A stretch of 64,000 nucleotides of DNA from Bacillota bacterium (GTDB taxonomy: Bacteria; Bacillota; Clostridia; DSM-8532): the NCBI GenBank assembly GCA_022702935.2, contig JAKIML020000077.1, positions 1 through 64,000 of the forward strand, written 5' to 3'. The position numbers were made by a program, and so were the translations under genes. Under the pieces are notes generated by a model that saw only the letters and a program-made list of their open reading frames with translations, made no database searches and was not told the origin of the DNA. This document shows, in pieces, positions 1 to 7,653 of the stretch (the stretch's first letter is position 1; every line of letters starts with the position of its first letter).

Positions 1-49
1 CGGGGTCGGACTTTCACCGACTAGTGCGGTCCAGCTTCGCTGGACGCGC
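1..49 (-). mobile_element. Probable group IIC intron, 5' end only (runs off the window)
   Basis: Read on the minus strand, the sequence begins GCGCGTCCAGC, closes a small hairpin (GTCCAGC-gaa-GCTGGAC) and continues GCACTAGTCGGTGAAAGTCC before leaving the window. This matches the order at the 5' end of class C group II introns: a GTGYG-like start, then a (C)TA-GxxGGTGAAAGTCC element in domain I. Class C introns are known to insert just downstream of rho-independent terminators, and this one starts about 11 bases after a strong terminator hairpin. The domain V and reverse transcriptase parts would lie outside the window, so identity is an inference from position and a short motif. Confidence 0.45.
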
Positions 50-60
50 GGAAAATTAAA

Positions 61-86
61 AAGGGCTGTTCTTTCGAACAGCCCTT
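61..86 (-). terminator. Rho-independent terminator of the 6S-like RNA
   Basis: Perfect 11-bp stem AAGGGCTGTTC / GAACAGCCCTT with a four-base loop, followed on the minus strand by a run of T. It ends the small RNA transcribed leftwards. Confidence 0.88.
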
Positions 87-241
87 CCCCAAAATGCCGT
101 TAACCCAATCTTGACACCTGGTATGTTCCAGGTGGGTGCCCTGTCGGACATTTCACACTTCCACCGCCGTTGCACAAGACTTGAGCCTTATGTCGGAATT
201 AGCTTGTGGCCTGTGCTACGTGGCCAAACAATCGGACTCCC
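61..241 (-). ncRNA. ssrS: Probable 6S RNA
   Basis: This non-coding stretch has two upstream minus-strand promoters and ends in a strong terminator. Its 3' part holds a hairpin CACCTGG-aacata-CCAGGTG followed by TCAAG, then GGGTTAACGGCAT. That order parallels the 3' arm of E. coli 6S RNA (CACCTTGAACC, TTCAAGGGTTACAG, GGCGGCAT). A hairpin GGCC-N10-GGCC lies near the 5' end. From the second promoter the RNA would be about 180 nt, the usual 6S length. 6S RNA binds the housekeeping RNA polymerase and mimics an open promoter. I could not confirm the long closing stem by eye, so a different structured small RNA remains possible. Confidence 0.6.
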
Positions 242-247
242 TTGTCA

Positions 248-335
248 ATTATAGCAGGTTCAATATAAGGGCATCACGCACATTCCAGGATTGATTTCTT
301 AAGTTCATTATAGCACAGCCTGAAAAACCGCTCAA
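248..335 (-). promoter_or_regulatory. Two tandem promoters for the 6S-like RNA
   Basis: On the minus strand, P1 has TTGAGC (335-330), a 17-base spacer and TATAAT (312-307) with an upstream TG (extended -10). P2 is a second extended -10, TGCTATAAT (256-248), without a clear -35. P2 would start a transcript of 6S size; P1 would start one about 60 nt longer, which could be processed. Confidence 0.65.
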
Positions 336-429
336 TATGAACTAATTGTCAGCAAAAACGAAATTTACATGGTATAAAAACGTACTGATCCGTAGAGTTC
401 CCGCAATACCAGCACCTGACGAAGGGTGC

Positions 430-1164
430 CTAAATTTTGTTTTTCTCGGGTAAGTTTTTCCAATACCTGCGGGGCATAAAGGCCCTCTGAAGCCGGGGAT
501 TAATCCGGCTTTCTATGGCGATGGCCTGGAAATACTTCCGCCATAAAAGCTCAAATTCCTCGTCACGCTCATCATCCCTAATGGGCAGAACTTCATCGGA
601 GAAGACCACCTGCTCTGTGTTATATAAGGCATAGAGATTCCTTTTGGCGTCATGGATGATCCAGGGCTGGTCATTGAGCCGATCGGCAAAATGAGGGGCC
701 AAAAGCATGATGATATTGTTGTCAGGCTCCATCTTAGCATAGTAAATACCGTTCTTAAGCCTTGTAAACCTTAATATGCCCGTGAAGGTATGGGTCTCCA
801 TAGCCACCCGCCGGCTCATATCATGGACGCGCAAAACATCGGGATGCTGTAAATAGGATAATACTCGCCGGCCCACTTTCAGTCCTACCTTAATGTACCG
901 ATAAATAGCCAGCCCCACATCCGGGTCCTCACCGAGATAAGCCCGATAAAGCTCCTCGATGGCCTCCTGGGACATCTTTTCCACAACCGAGCGATAGACC
1001 CGATCCGACTTATCGGGTTGGGTTTCAATGTCCCTGACCTCAGAAAACAGGGTAAGCTGGAAATGGGCCCTGGAGACAATGGCCTCAGGCTCCTCCTTAT
1101 GGGCGTAGGCCTCAAAGACTGCTGAAAGTATGCCTTCAAAGGTTCCATCGGTGACGAAGATCAT
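430..1164 (-). CDS. DNA metabolism protein paired with the radical SAM repair enzyme (TIGR03915/DUF4130 type)
   Basis: A 244-residue protein starting MIFVTDGTFEGILSAVFEAY, the typical opening of the TIGR03915 'probable DNA metabolism protein' family, with the DUF4130 region following. This family is almost always encoded beside the TIGR03916 radical SAM protein, as here: that gene ends only 36 bases upstream on the same strand, so they form an operon. In some species the same domain is fused to a uracil-DNA glycosylase domain; here the protein has the length of the unfused form. The start has a GAGG six bases ahead. The exact reaction is not established; a role in repairing or processing modified DNA is inferred from the family and from the LexA boxes upstream. 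Confidence 0.82.
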   Translation of the reverse strand: MIFVTDGTFEGILSAVFEAYAHKEEPEAIVSRAHFQLTLFSEVRDIETQPDKSDRVYRSVVEKMSQEAIEELYRAYLGEDPDVGLAIYRYIKVGLKVGRRVLSYLQHPDVLRVHDMSRRVAMETHTFTGILRFTRLKNGIYYAKMEPDNNIIMLLAPHFADRLNDQPWIIHDAKRNLYALYNTEQVVFSDEVLPIRDDERDEEFELLWRKYFQAIAIESRINPRLQRAFMPRRYWKNLPEKNKI

Positions 1165-1200
1165 GGTTATCCTCTTTCTTTCAGGCTCCTATGTCAAATA

Positions 1201-2442
1201 TTACCCAAACATGGATATCTGGCCGTAAAGGCATTTGGAATCCTTTTCTTCGGCCAGAATGGGGTAGAGATCGTCCGAGTCCAGATCCACATCCCCATAA
1301 TAGGCGCCTTTACAGGTAATGAAGTACTTGGCTCTTTTAAGCACCACCCGCATCCGTTTAAGATCTTCATAGGAAAGAGGGGCAATGCGTCTGGCCCTAA
1401 CAATGCGCTCCGCCATTTTGTACCCTATGCCGGGCACACGCATGAGCATTTCCAATGGTGCCTTATTAATCTCTACAGGGAATTGATCCAGGTGATTCAA
1501 AGCCCAGAAGCATTTAGGATCCACCCGGGTATCAAAATTGGCCTGACTCTCGCTCAATAGCTCATGGGCCTCAAAGCCATAGAAGCGCAGCAGCCAGTCA
1601 GCCTGGTAAATGCGGTGTTCCCTTAAAAGGGGCGGGCTGGTGGTAACGGCAGGAAGATCCTTGTGCACATTAATGGGCACATAGGCCGAGTAATAGACAC
1701 GTTTAAGTTTATAACGCCGATAGAGCTCCTGGGTTAAGTTCAGGATGGTTCTGTCACTATCCTGGGTGGCCCCCACAATGAGCTGGGTGGTCTGCCCTGC
1801 CGGGACAAATATCTGCTTTTTCCGGTAGATGGTCAGCTCCTGTCCGCCCAAAATCTGCTCTTTCACATAGGACATGGGCTTAATGATCTGGTTATGATCC
1901 TTTTGGGGCGCTAACAGCTTAAGCCCCTGCACTGAGGGCAGTTCAATATTGATGCTCATTCTGTCGGCCAGCAGCCCGGCCTCGTGAATCAGTCTTAAGT
2001 CAGCTCCGGGAATGGATTTGACATGGATGTATCCGTTGAACTGATGCTCATAACGCAGCTTTTTCAGAGTGGCGACAATGAGCTCCATGGTATAATCGGG
2101 GCTCTTAATGACGGCTGAGCTTAAGAATAGGCCTTCAATATAGTTTCTGCGATAGAATTCTATGGTGAGCCTGCAAAGCTCATCGGGTGTGAAGGTGGCC
2201 CGGCGATTATCGTTAGATGCACGGTTAACACAATACTTGCAGTCATAGATGCAGCAATTGGTGAAAAGAACCTTCAAAAGGGAGATACACCGGCCGTCGT
2301 CGGACCAACTGTGGCAAATGCCTGCAGGAGCAGCATTTCCCAACTGGCCTTTTTTGCTTGCCCGATTGCTCCCGCTGGAGGAGCAGGATACATCATATTT
2401 GGCCGAATCAGCCAATATCTGAAGCTTTTCAAGTAATTGCAT
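1201..2442 (-). CDS. Putative DNA modification/repair radical SAM protein (TIGR03916 type)
   Basis: A 413-residue radical SAM protein. The cluster motif CxxxCxxC is C64, C68 and C71 (CIYDCKYC). Near the C-terminus (about residue 335) is a helix-hairpin-helix, VPGIGYKMAERIVRAR, a DNA-binding fold found in repair proteins. The N-terminus has the family motif KYDVSCSSSGS. I chose the ATG at 2442 because GGAGG lies four bases before it. Longer upstream starts would put the operators inside the coding region. It is the first gene of a two-gene operon with the DUF4130 protein. LexA control (next feature) supports a DNA-damage role, which for this family is otherwise only predicted. Confidence 0.85.
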   Translation of the reverse strand: MQLLEKLQILADSAKYDVSCSSSGSNRASKKGQLGNAAPAGICHSWSDDGRCISLLKVLFTNCCIYDCKYCVNRASNDNRRATFTPDELCRLTIEFYRRNYIEGLFLSSAVIKSPDYTMELIVATLKKLRYEHQFNGYIHVKSIPGADLRLIHEAGLLADRMSINIELPSVQGLKLLAPQKDHNQIIKPMSYVKEQILGGQELTIYRKKQIFVPAGQTTQLIVGATQDSDRTILNLTQELYRRYKLKRVYYSAYVPINVHKDLPAVTTSPPLLREHRIYQADWLLRFYGFEAHELLSESQANFDTRVDPKCFWALNHLDQFPVEINKAPLEMLMRVPGIGYKMAERIVRARRIAPLSYEDLKRMRVVLKRAKYFITCKGAYYGDVDLDSDDLYPILAEEKDSKCLYGQISMFG

Positions 2443-2452
2443 GGAATCCTCC

Positions 2453-2508
2453 AAGAACATATGTTCTTTTTTAGTATAGCATATCCCGGCGAAAAAAAAC
2501 ATATGTTT
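2453..2508 (-). promoter_or_regulatory. Promoter with two LexA (SOS) boxes
   Basis: Two perfect palindromes flank an extended -10 (TGCTATACT, 2480-2473). Box 1 is AAGAACATATGTTCTT (2453-2468) around the likely transcription start. Box 2 is AAACATATGTTT (2497-2508) over the -35 region. The Gram-positive LexA consensus is CGAAC-N4-GTTCG; box 1 matches its GAAC-N4-GTTC core exactly and box 2 differs by one base per arm. The recA promoter in this window carries a box of the same type, which supports the reading. Two sites 44 bases apart predict tight repression released by DNA damage. Confidence 0.85.
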
Positions 2509-2562
2509 GCAAAAAGAAAAGCCAAAAAATGATAATCGAATAAAGACGCTATCGAAAGAAAT

Positions 2563-3594
2563 CTAAAGCTGTTTCAGGCACCTTTCCAGGTTCTCAACAG
2601 TCTTATCGACCTGTGTTTTACCGATATAGTAGTGGGTGACTAAACGGAGCATCCCGTCCTGGGGCGGGTTGATTAAGATCCCTTCCCTTTTCATGGCCAG
2701 GGCCAGGGCTTGGCCGTCCACAGGCTTATTCAATCGCAAAAAGACCATATTGATATGGACATCCTCCAAAAAGACCTCCAAATCGGGCAGTCTGGCTAAG
2801 GATCGGGCCAGATACCGGGCCTGTTCATGATCCTCATGGAGCCTTAACGTCATTTTCTCCAGGGCCAAAATTCCCGCCTGGGCCAGTATACCCACCTGGC
2901 GCATGCCCCCGCCCAAAAGCTTGCGCTTTCTGCGCGCCTTTTCAATAAAGTCCCGGGAGCCAACCAGCATGGAGCCAACGGGAGCACAAAGCCCCTTGGA
3001 GAGGCAGAACATGACTGAATCGGCATATTGGGCAATCTCAGCGGCATCCACCTTAAGACAGGCTGCCGCGTTAAACAGCCTGGCCCCATCCAGATGCACG
3101 GGCAGATTATGGTTTTGGGCCAGAGCATAAAGCTCCCGCATATAGGACAGTTCATGAACCACCCCAGTGGAATGGGCATTTTCGGTACAGATAAGCCCGG
3201 TCCTGGGCTCATGGATATCCTCCCCTGACCGGATGGTTTTTTCCACCTTACTTAAATCCATCCGGCCTTTGAAGGACGGCAGGCATCTTAGGCTGGCTCC
3301 GGCAATAATGGCCGCGGCGCCGCCCTCATGGGCCACAATATGGTTATCCTCCGGGATAATGACCTCATCCCCGCGCTCAATATGGGTGAAAACTGCCAAC
3401 TGGTTGCCCAGGGTTCCTGTAGGCACAAAGAGGGCTGCCTCCTTGCCCAGGGTCTTGGCCGCCAATTCCTGCAGGCGATTGACAGTGGGATCATCTCCGT
3501 ACACATCATCCCCCACCTCGGCAGAAAGAATGCTCTTTAGCATTTCCTCGGTGGGCCATGTGACGGTATCGCTTCTTAAGTCAATGTATTTCAT
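2563..3594 (-). CDS. ltaE: Low-specificity L-threonine aldolase
   Basis: A PLP enzyme of fold type I that splits L-threonine or allo-threonine to glycine and acetaldehyde. It starts MKYIDLRSDTVTWPTEEM, the family's usual N-terminus, at 3594; a start seven codons earlier is possible but would overlap the upstream gene. Key stretches are FVPTGTLGNQLA (cofactor phosphate region), HLDGARLFNAA (Asp that binds the PLP ring) and CLSKGLCAPVGS (Schiff-base lysine). Length, 343 residues, is normal. It lies 4 bases after the HAD phosphatase gene on the same strand and is probably co-transcribed with it. The shared operon says little about function. Confidence 0.92.
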   Translation of the reverse strand: MKYIDLRSDTVTWPTEEMLKSILSAEVGDDVYGDDPTVNRLQELAAKTLGKEAALFVPTGTLGNQLAVFTHIERGDEVIIPEDNHIVAHEGGAAAIIAGASLRCLPSFKGRMDLSKVEKTIRSGEDIHEPRTGLICTENAHSTGVVHELSYMRELYALAQNHNLPVHLDGARLFNAAACLKVDAAEIAQYADSVMFCLSKGLCAPVGSMLVGSRDFIEKARRKRKLLGGGMRQVGILAQAGILALEKMTLRLHEDHEQARYLARSLARLPDLEVFLEDVHINMVFLRLNKPVDGQALALAMKREGILINPPQDGMLRLVTHYYIGKTQVDKTVENLERCLKQL

Positions 3595-3598
3595 GGTT

Positions 3599-4249
3599 TT
3601 ATTTCTCCTGGCCAAAAAGAGTTTGGTATAAGACTGTCAGATTATCAAAGACGGGCGCACCCGTGGATTCAAGCCTTGAACGGCTGCAGTGGCCATTGGC
3701 CACCAAACAGCAATCAAAGCCCGCTTCCCCGGCCACCTCATGGTCGTGGAGGGTATCCCCGATGAACAGAACCTCCTCGGGACAGCAATGGGTGATATCT
3801 AAAAACTTCATGGCCAGATGGACCTTACTATCGGCCTGGTTATCCTTTTGACCAAGGATATGGGTAAAGTACTCCATGAGACCATAGTGCTCCACCTGCC
3901 TGCGCAGAAGCCCCAGTTCCGAGGCTGAGACAATATGTTGGCTCAACCCTCTGTCCTTAAGCTTCTTAAGAATGTCTCTGACATCAGTGTGAATGTTAAT
4001 AGAGGGCGCCTGTCTGATGTAATTTTGGATATATTCCTGGCAAATGCTCTCATAATCTTCCTTTTCCATATCAAAACCCGCCTCATAATATAAATTGATG
4101 ACGGGAAATTCAATTATCTCCCGATAGGTTTCCAGGGGCAGCAAACCCATGCCGCGTTTTTCCAGCATTTCGTTCACTGCCCTGGCACAGGCCTCCGCGT
4201 CATTGAGCAGGGTGCCGTTCCAATCCCATACAATATGCTTATATTTCAT
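3599..4249 (-). CDS. HAD-family hydrolase, phosphoglycolate phosphatase-like
   Basis: A 216-residue HAD phosphatase. Motif I is WDWNGTL with the nucleophile Asp near residue 9; motif II is the Ser of HIVSASELG; motif III/IV is FIGDTLHDHEVAG. A helical cap sits between motifs I and II, as in the Gph subfamily. It likely removes phosphate from a small phosphorylated metabolite, but the substrate cannot be read from sequence. It is co-directional with, and immediately upstream of, the threonine aldolase gene. Confidence 0.82.
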   Translation of the reverse strand: MKYKHIVWDWNGTLLNDAEACARAVNEMLEKRGMGLLPLETYREIIEFPVINLYYEAGFDMEKEDYESICQEYIQNYIRQAPSINIHTDVRDILKKLKDRGLSQHIVSASELGLLRRQVEHYGLMEYFTHILGQKDNQADSKVHLAMKFLDITHCCPEEVLFIGDTLHDHEVAGEAGFDCCLVANGHCSRSRLESTGAPVFDNLTVLYQTLFGQEK

Positions 4250-4355
4250 AAGAATCTCCTATAATCCCGATAACTACTATCCTTTGATTATACTCGCCCC
4301 GCGGGGAGAATGTCAAAAAGTGCGCTGATTCCTTACAGACTTTTATCCGGATATC

Positions 4356-4364
4356 TGATATAAT
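4356..4364 (+). promoter_or_regulatory. Extended -10 promoter of the Usp-like gene
   Basis: TGATATAAT, an extended -10 element, 37 bases before the chosen start. No good -35 hexamer at 17 bases; the TG may compensate. Confidence 0.5.
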
Positions 4365-4401
4365 AAGAGAGTAGTTTTATTTTCATTCGGAGATGGTTAT
4401 T

Positions 4402-4809
4402 TTGAATACGTATACTTCTATATTGGTTTGTGTCACCCAGCAAAAAGCCTGCGAGCGGCTGATTCGCACTGCCGCGGAGCTTTTGGCCGATGGCGGAAGC
4501 CTCTATGTTATACATGTTACAAGAGAAGACTGGAATTTTATTGACGATGCAAAAGACGGCGTAGCTCTGGAGTATCTCTTCTCCCTGTCTAAATCCTATG
4601 GCGCCGAGCTGACCATCCTTCATTCAGATAAGATCCCTGAAACCATTGCCCAATATGCCCAGCATTATGGTATTGAACTTATTATTACGGGCGAGGGACC
4701 CCAGGGCAGCAGCGCCTTCAGCGATCGCCTGAGGGAGCTTTTGCAGGATTCTGAAACCAAAATCATGACCCTTTCGGGCAATTGCAATCCACTGCATGCC
4801 AACCTATAA
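4402..4809 (+). CDS. Universal stress protein (UspA)-like, KdpD-type sensor fold
   Basis: A 135-residue single-domain protein of the adenine nucleotide alpha-hydrolase fold: N-terminal strand SILVCVTQQKACERLIRTAA, middle IHVTRED, and GIELIITGEG near residue 95. This resembles the Usp domain in KdpD sensor kinases more than classical UspA. The TTG at 4402 is preferred because GGAG sits nine bases upstream; the ATG at 4393 overlaps that ribosome site. It is monocistronic between two convergently or divergently oriented genes. The role is unknown beyond possible nucleotide binding. Confidence 0.68.
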   Translation: MNTYTSILVCVTQQKACERLIRTAAELLADGGSLYVIHVTREDWNFIDDAKDGVALEYLFSLSKSYGAELTILHSDKIPETIAQYAQHYGIELIITGEGPQGSSAFSDRLRELLQDSETKIMTLSGNCNPLHANL

Positions 4810-4818
4810 GAGGGCTCT

Positions 4819-5676
4819 TTACGCATCATCATTGCGGTTGAGCAGAGCATAAACCTCCCGTTTGGACAGGTTCCTGTCCCGGGCGGTCAGTTTCATGGCC
4901 TCCATGCGCTCATAGCCTTGCTTGAGGTACATATCCACATGCGCTTCGATAGTCAGACTGGAATAATCGGGCTTTTGATTTTCAAAGGCCCTTTCTTGCA
5001 TGCCTTCAACCACAATGACAAACTCACCCCTGGGCTCGGTTTGCTCAAAATGGCTGAGTACCTGGCTTAAGGTTCCCCGGACCCCCTCCTCATGGCGTTT
5101 GGTCAACTCCCGCATGGCTGCGCAGCGCCTGTCGCCCAAAACTGCCAGGGTGTCCTTGAGCATATCCTTGACCCGATGGGGCCCTTCATAAAAGATAAGG
5201 GTCCGTTCCTCAAACTTGAGCCTTTCTAAAAACTTGACCCGTTCCGAGTGCTTTTGGGGCAGAAAGCCTTCAAAGGCAAACCGTCCGGTGGGAAGGCCTG
5301 ACAAAATCAAAGCGGTGACCGAGGCCGAGCAGCCCGGCACAGCGGTTACAGTGATGCCCTCCTGGAGAGCCATGGCCACCAGCTCCTCCCCGGGATCGGA
5401 GATGGCCGGGGTTCCGGCATCGCTGACCAGCGCCAGGTTCTCTCCTGCCTTCAGCCTTTGCAGAAGCTCTTTAGCCCTGGAGATTCTGTTATTATCATGA
5501 TAGCTCACCAGGGGTTTTTTAATTTCATAATGATTAAGCAGCTTCAAGGTATGGCGGGTATCCTCGGCAGCAATAAGATCCACCTCGGAAAGGACCCTGA
5601 CCGCTCTAAAGGTCATGTCCTCCAGATTGCCTATGGGTGTTGCAACAAGGTAAAGGGTTCCGTAATCCTGGCTCAT
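4819..5676 (-). CDS. rsmI: 16S rRNA 2'-O-ribose methyltransferase RsmI
   Basis: A 285-residue SAM-dependent SPOUT-unrelated tetrapyrrole-methylase-fold enzyme that methylates the ribose of C1402 in 16S rRNA. Diagnostic motifs are LYLVATPIGNLEDMTFRA at the start, LIAAEDTRHTLKLL, LVSDAGTPAISDPG (SAM-binding loop) and VPGCSASVTALILSGLPT. It has AGGAGA before the ATG. It is the last gene of a minus-strand group after the fumarase subunit and converges on the Usp-like gene, with only 9 bases between stops. Confidence 0.94.
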   Translation of the reverse strand: MSQDYGTLYLVATPIGNLEDMTFRAVRVLSEVDLIAAEDTRHTLKLLNHYEIKKPLVSYHDNNRISRAKELLQRLKAGENLALVSDAGTPAISDPGEELVAMALQEGITVTAVPGCSASVTALILSGLPTGRFAFEGFLPQKHSERVKFLERLKFEERTLIFYEGPHRVKDMLKDTLAVLGDRRCAAMRELTKRHEEGVRGTLSQVLSHFEQTEPRGEFVIVVEGMQERAFENQKPDYSSLTIEAHVDMYLKQGYERMEAMKLTARDRNLSKREVYALLNRNDDA

Positions 5677-5699
5677 GGCATCTCCTGGTTCTGGTATTC

Positions 5700-6542
5700 T
5701 TAAAGGGTTACTGATTTGTGACGGGTCACATGGCAGCTTATATTAACGGCCACGGGCAGTCCGGCAATATGGGTGGGATAGGTCTCAATATTCACGCCCA
5801 GGGCGGTCATACGGCCTCCCAGCCCCGCAGGACCGATGCCCAGCTTGTTAATGCTCAAAAGAAGCTGCTGTTCCAAATCCCTGTAATAGGCATCGGGATG
5901 GCCTTGATCCAAAGGACGCATCAAGGCCTTCTTGGCCAAAAGGGCGGCCTTCTCCATGCTCCCGCCGATTCCCACACCCACCACAATGGGAGGACAGGGA
6001 TTGGCACCGGCCTGACTGACTGTATCAATAACCACCTTTTTCACGCCTTCCACGCCGTCGGAGGGCTTAAGCATCTTCAATGCGCTCATGTTCTCACTGC
6101 CAAAGCCCTTGGGGGCCACATGGATTGTAAGCTTGTCCCCTTCCACTATCTCATAGTGAATCACGGCCGGAGTATTGTCCTTAGTATTTTCTCTCCGAAG
6201 GGGATCTCTGACCACTGAGTTTCTCAGATAACCCTTCTTATAGCCCCGGCGTACACCCTCGTTGAGGGCCTCCTTCAGGCTTCCCCCGGAGATATGTACA
6301 TCCTGACCCAGTTCTACAAAGAGGATGGCCATTCCCGTATCCTGGCAAATGGCCAGGCCTTCCCTGGCTGCAATCTCGGCGTTCTTAATGAGGCTTTCCA
6401 GAATGGAGCGCCCCGTATCCGACTCCTCTAAGTCCGCCGCTTTTTCCAGGGCATTTTTCACATCCTCATTCAAATAAAGATTGGCGTCTATACACAGCCT
6501 CTCTACGGCATCGATGATGGTTGCTGCTTCAATGGTTCTCAT
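5700..6542 (-). CDS. fumA: Fumarate hydratase class I, alpha subunit
   Basis: A 280-residue protein matching the alpha (N-terminal) part of the two-subunit, [4Fe-4S] class I fumarase/tartrate dehydratase. Visible pieces are ICQDTGMAILFVELGQ (first cluster Cys region), GSENMSALKMLKPSDG, ANPCPPIVVGVGIGGSMEKAALLAKKAL (second Cys) and the terminal SCHVTRHKSVTL (third Cys). It would convert fumarate and malate, but needs the beta subunit for catalysis. In Clostridia beta normally follows directly; here rsmI follows, so beta must be elsewhere or lost. The start at 6542 has GGAG eight bases upstream. Confidence 0.9.
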   Translation of the reverse strand: MRTIEAATIIDAVERLCIDANLYLNEDVKNALEKAADLEESDTGRSILESLIKNAEIAAREGLAICQDTGMAILFVELGQDVHISGGSLKEALNEGVRRGYKKGYLRNSVVRDPLRRENTKDNTPAVIHYEIVEGDKLTIHVAPKGFGSENMSALKMLKPSDGVEGVKKVVIDTVSQAGANPCPPIVVGVGIGGSMEKAALLAKKALMRPLDQGHPDAYYRDLEQQLLLSINKLGIGPAGLGGRMTALGVNIETYPTHIAGLPVAVNISCHVTRHKSVTL

Positions 6543-6609
6543 TATCATCTCTCCTCATATCCACAGGCCATAAGCCCCATGGTCTCTTGCTTTTTTAGTG
6601 TATCACTTT

Positions 6610-7653
6610 TTAGGCTTCAGAGCATCTTTCCACACTAAAATCTTCTTTGGTCAGATCTCCCAGCACCTTGATGGCCTTTAAGCCAAACTGATTTTGCAGG
6701 GCTCTCAGGTTGGAGCGTTTCTGCCCAATGATTTTGGACACAAGATGGGGGCTGGTTCTGATAAGAATATGCTCATGGGCCTTAACTTCCATATCAACAA
6801 GCTTACGGGCGATTTTCTGCCTGAAGATTTCTGAAGCCACCAGCTCTCCGAAGGCCGGGTGATAGGGCCCTGCTGTCACCGAGGCTCCCAGGGTTTCGGA
6901 ATCATGGAGGCCAAGGCGTAATACGGTAATCCCCGCTTCCTCATAGAGGGGAAGAATTTGCGCGCACCAGTGAACCGCTTCCTCAAGACTCAGGGGCGCA
7001 TAATGGCCCTGGTGGTACATGCGTTCCAAGAGGGTTCCCTTAAGCACCAGAACGGGGTAGATTCTGACCATCTGCGGCTTCAGGGAAATAACCCGGCGGG
7101 CTGTTGTAAGGGCGATGTCCAGGCTGTCCCCGGGAAGACCCACCATGGTCTGAATGCCAAGCTTTATACCGCGCTGACCAATCTTTTGACAGGCCATCTC
7201 CACATCCCGGGGGGTATGCCCCCTTCCGCTTTGCTCAAGAACCCCGGCATCCATGCTCTGCACCCCCAGTTCAATGGCGGTGACACCGTAGCGCTCAAGA
7301 ATATCCAGCACATGGTCATTGATGGCGTCGGGCCGGGTGGAAAGACGGATCCCCTGAATCCTTCCCGATTTAAGATAGGGCTTAACAGCCTCAAGATAGG
7401 CGACCATTTCAGACTCGGGGATGGCCGTAAAGCTTCCCCCGAAAAAGGCGATTTCCGTCTCACAATCCCCTCTGAGTGTCGAAAGGCTGTCCTCCACTGT
7501 CTTAGCCGCCTTCAACGGGGTTTGTGGATCGCTTTCACCGCTTATTCGACGCTGATCACAGAACACGCAGGTATGTGGACAGCCCCTGTGGGGAACAAAG
7601 ATGGGAATATTGACATGGCGTAATTCACCCCGAAGGGCCTTATCATTGTGCAT
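6610..7653 (-). CDS. Elp3-like radical SAM protein
   Basis: A 347-residue radical SAM protein with the cluster motif CPHTCVFCDQ near residue 25 and the Elp3-family features FFGGSFTAI, GIRLSTRPDAI and ELGVQSMD. It lacks the acetyltransferase domain of true Elp3 and belongs to the group of uncharacterised proteins commonly found next to rnc and smc in Clostridia. The C-terminus ends with a KH-like segment (LVSKIIGQKRSNLRALQ), suggesting RNA contact. It overlaps the rnc stop by 11 bases, so the two are translationally coupled. tRNA or RNA modification is a reasonable inference but not shown. Confidence 0.82.
   Translation of the reverse strand: MHNDKALRGELRHVNIPIFVPHRGCPHTCVFCDQRRISGESDPQTPLKAAKTVEDSLSTLRGDCETEIAFFGGSFTAIPESEMVAYLEAVKPYLKSGRIQGIRLSTRPDAINDHVLDILERYGVTAIELGVQSMDAGVLEQSGRGHTPRDVEMACQKIGQRGIKLGIQTMVGLPGDSLDIALTTARRVISLKPQMVRIYPVLVLKGTLLERMYHQGHYAPLSLEEAVHWCAQILPLYEEAGITVLRLGLHDSETLGASVTAGPYHPAFGELVASEIFRQKIARKLVDMEVKAHEHILIRTSPHLVSKIIGQKRSNLRALQNQFGLKAIKVLGDLTKEDFSVERCSEA

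Noticed and set aside
1-60. Signal recognition particle RNA or tRNA at the left edge
   Set aside because: No SRP core (GGTCAGGTCCGGAAGGAAGC) and no cloverleaf; the GGTGAAAGTCC element fits a group II intron better.
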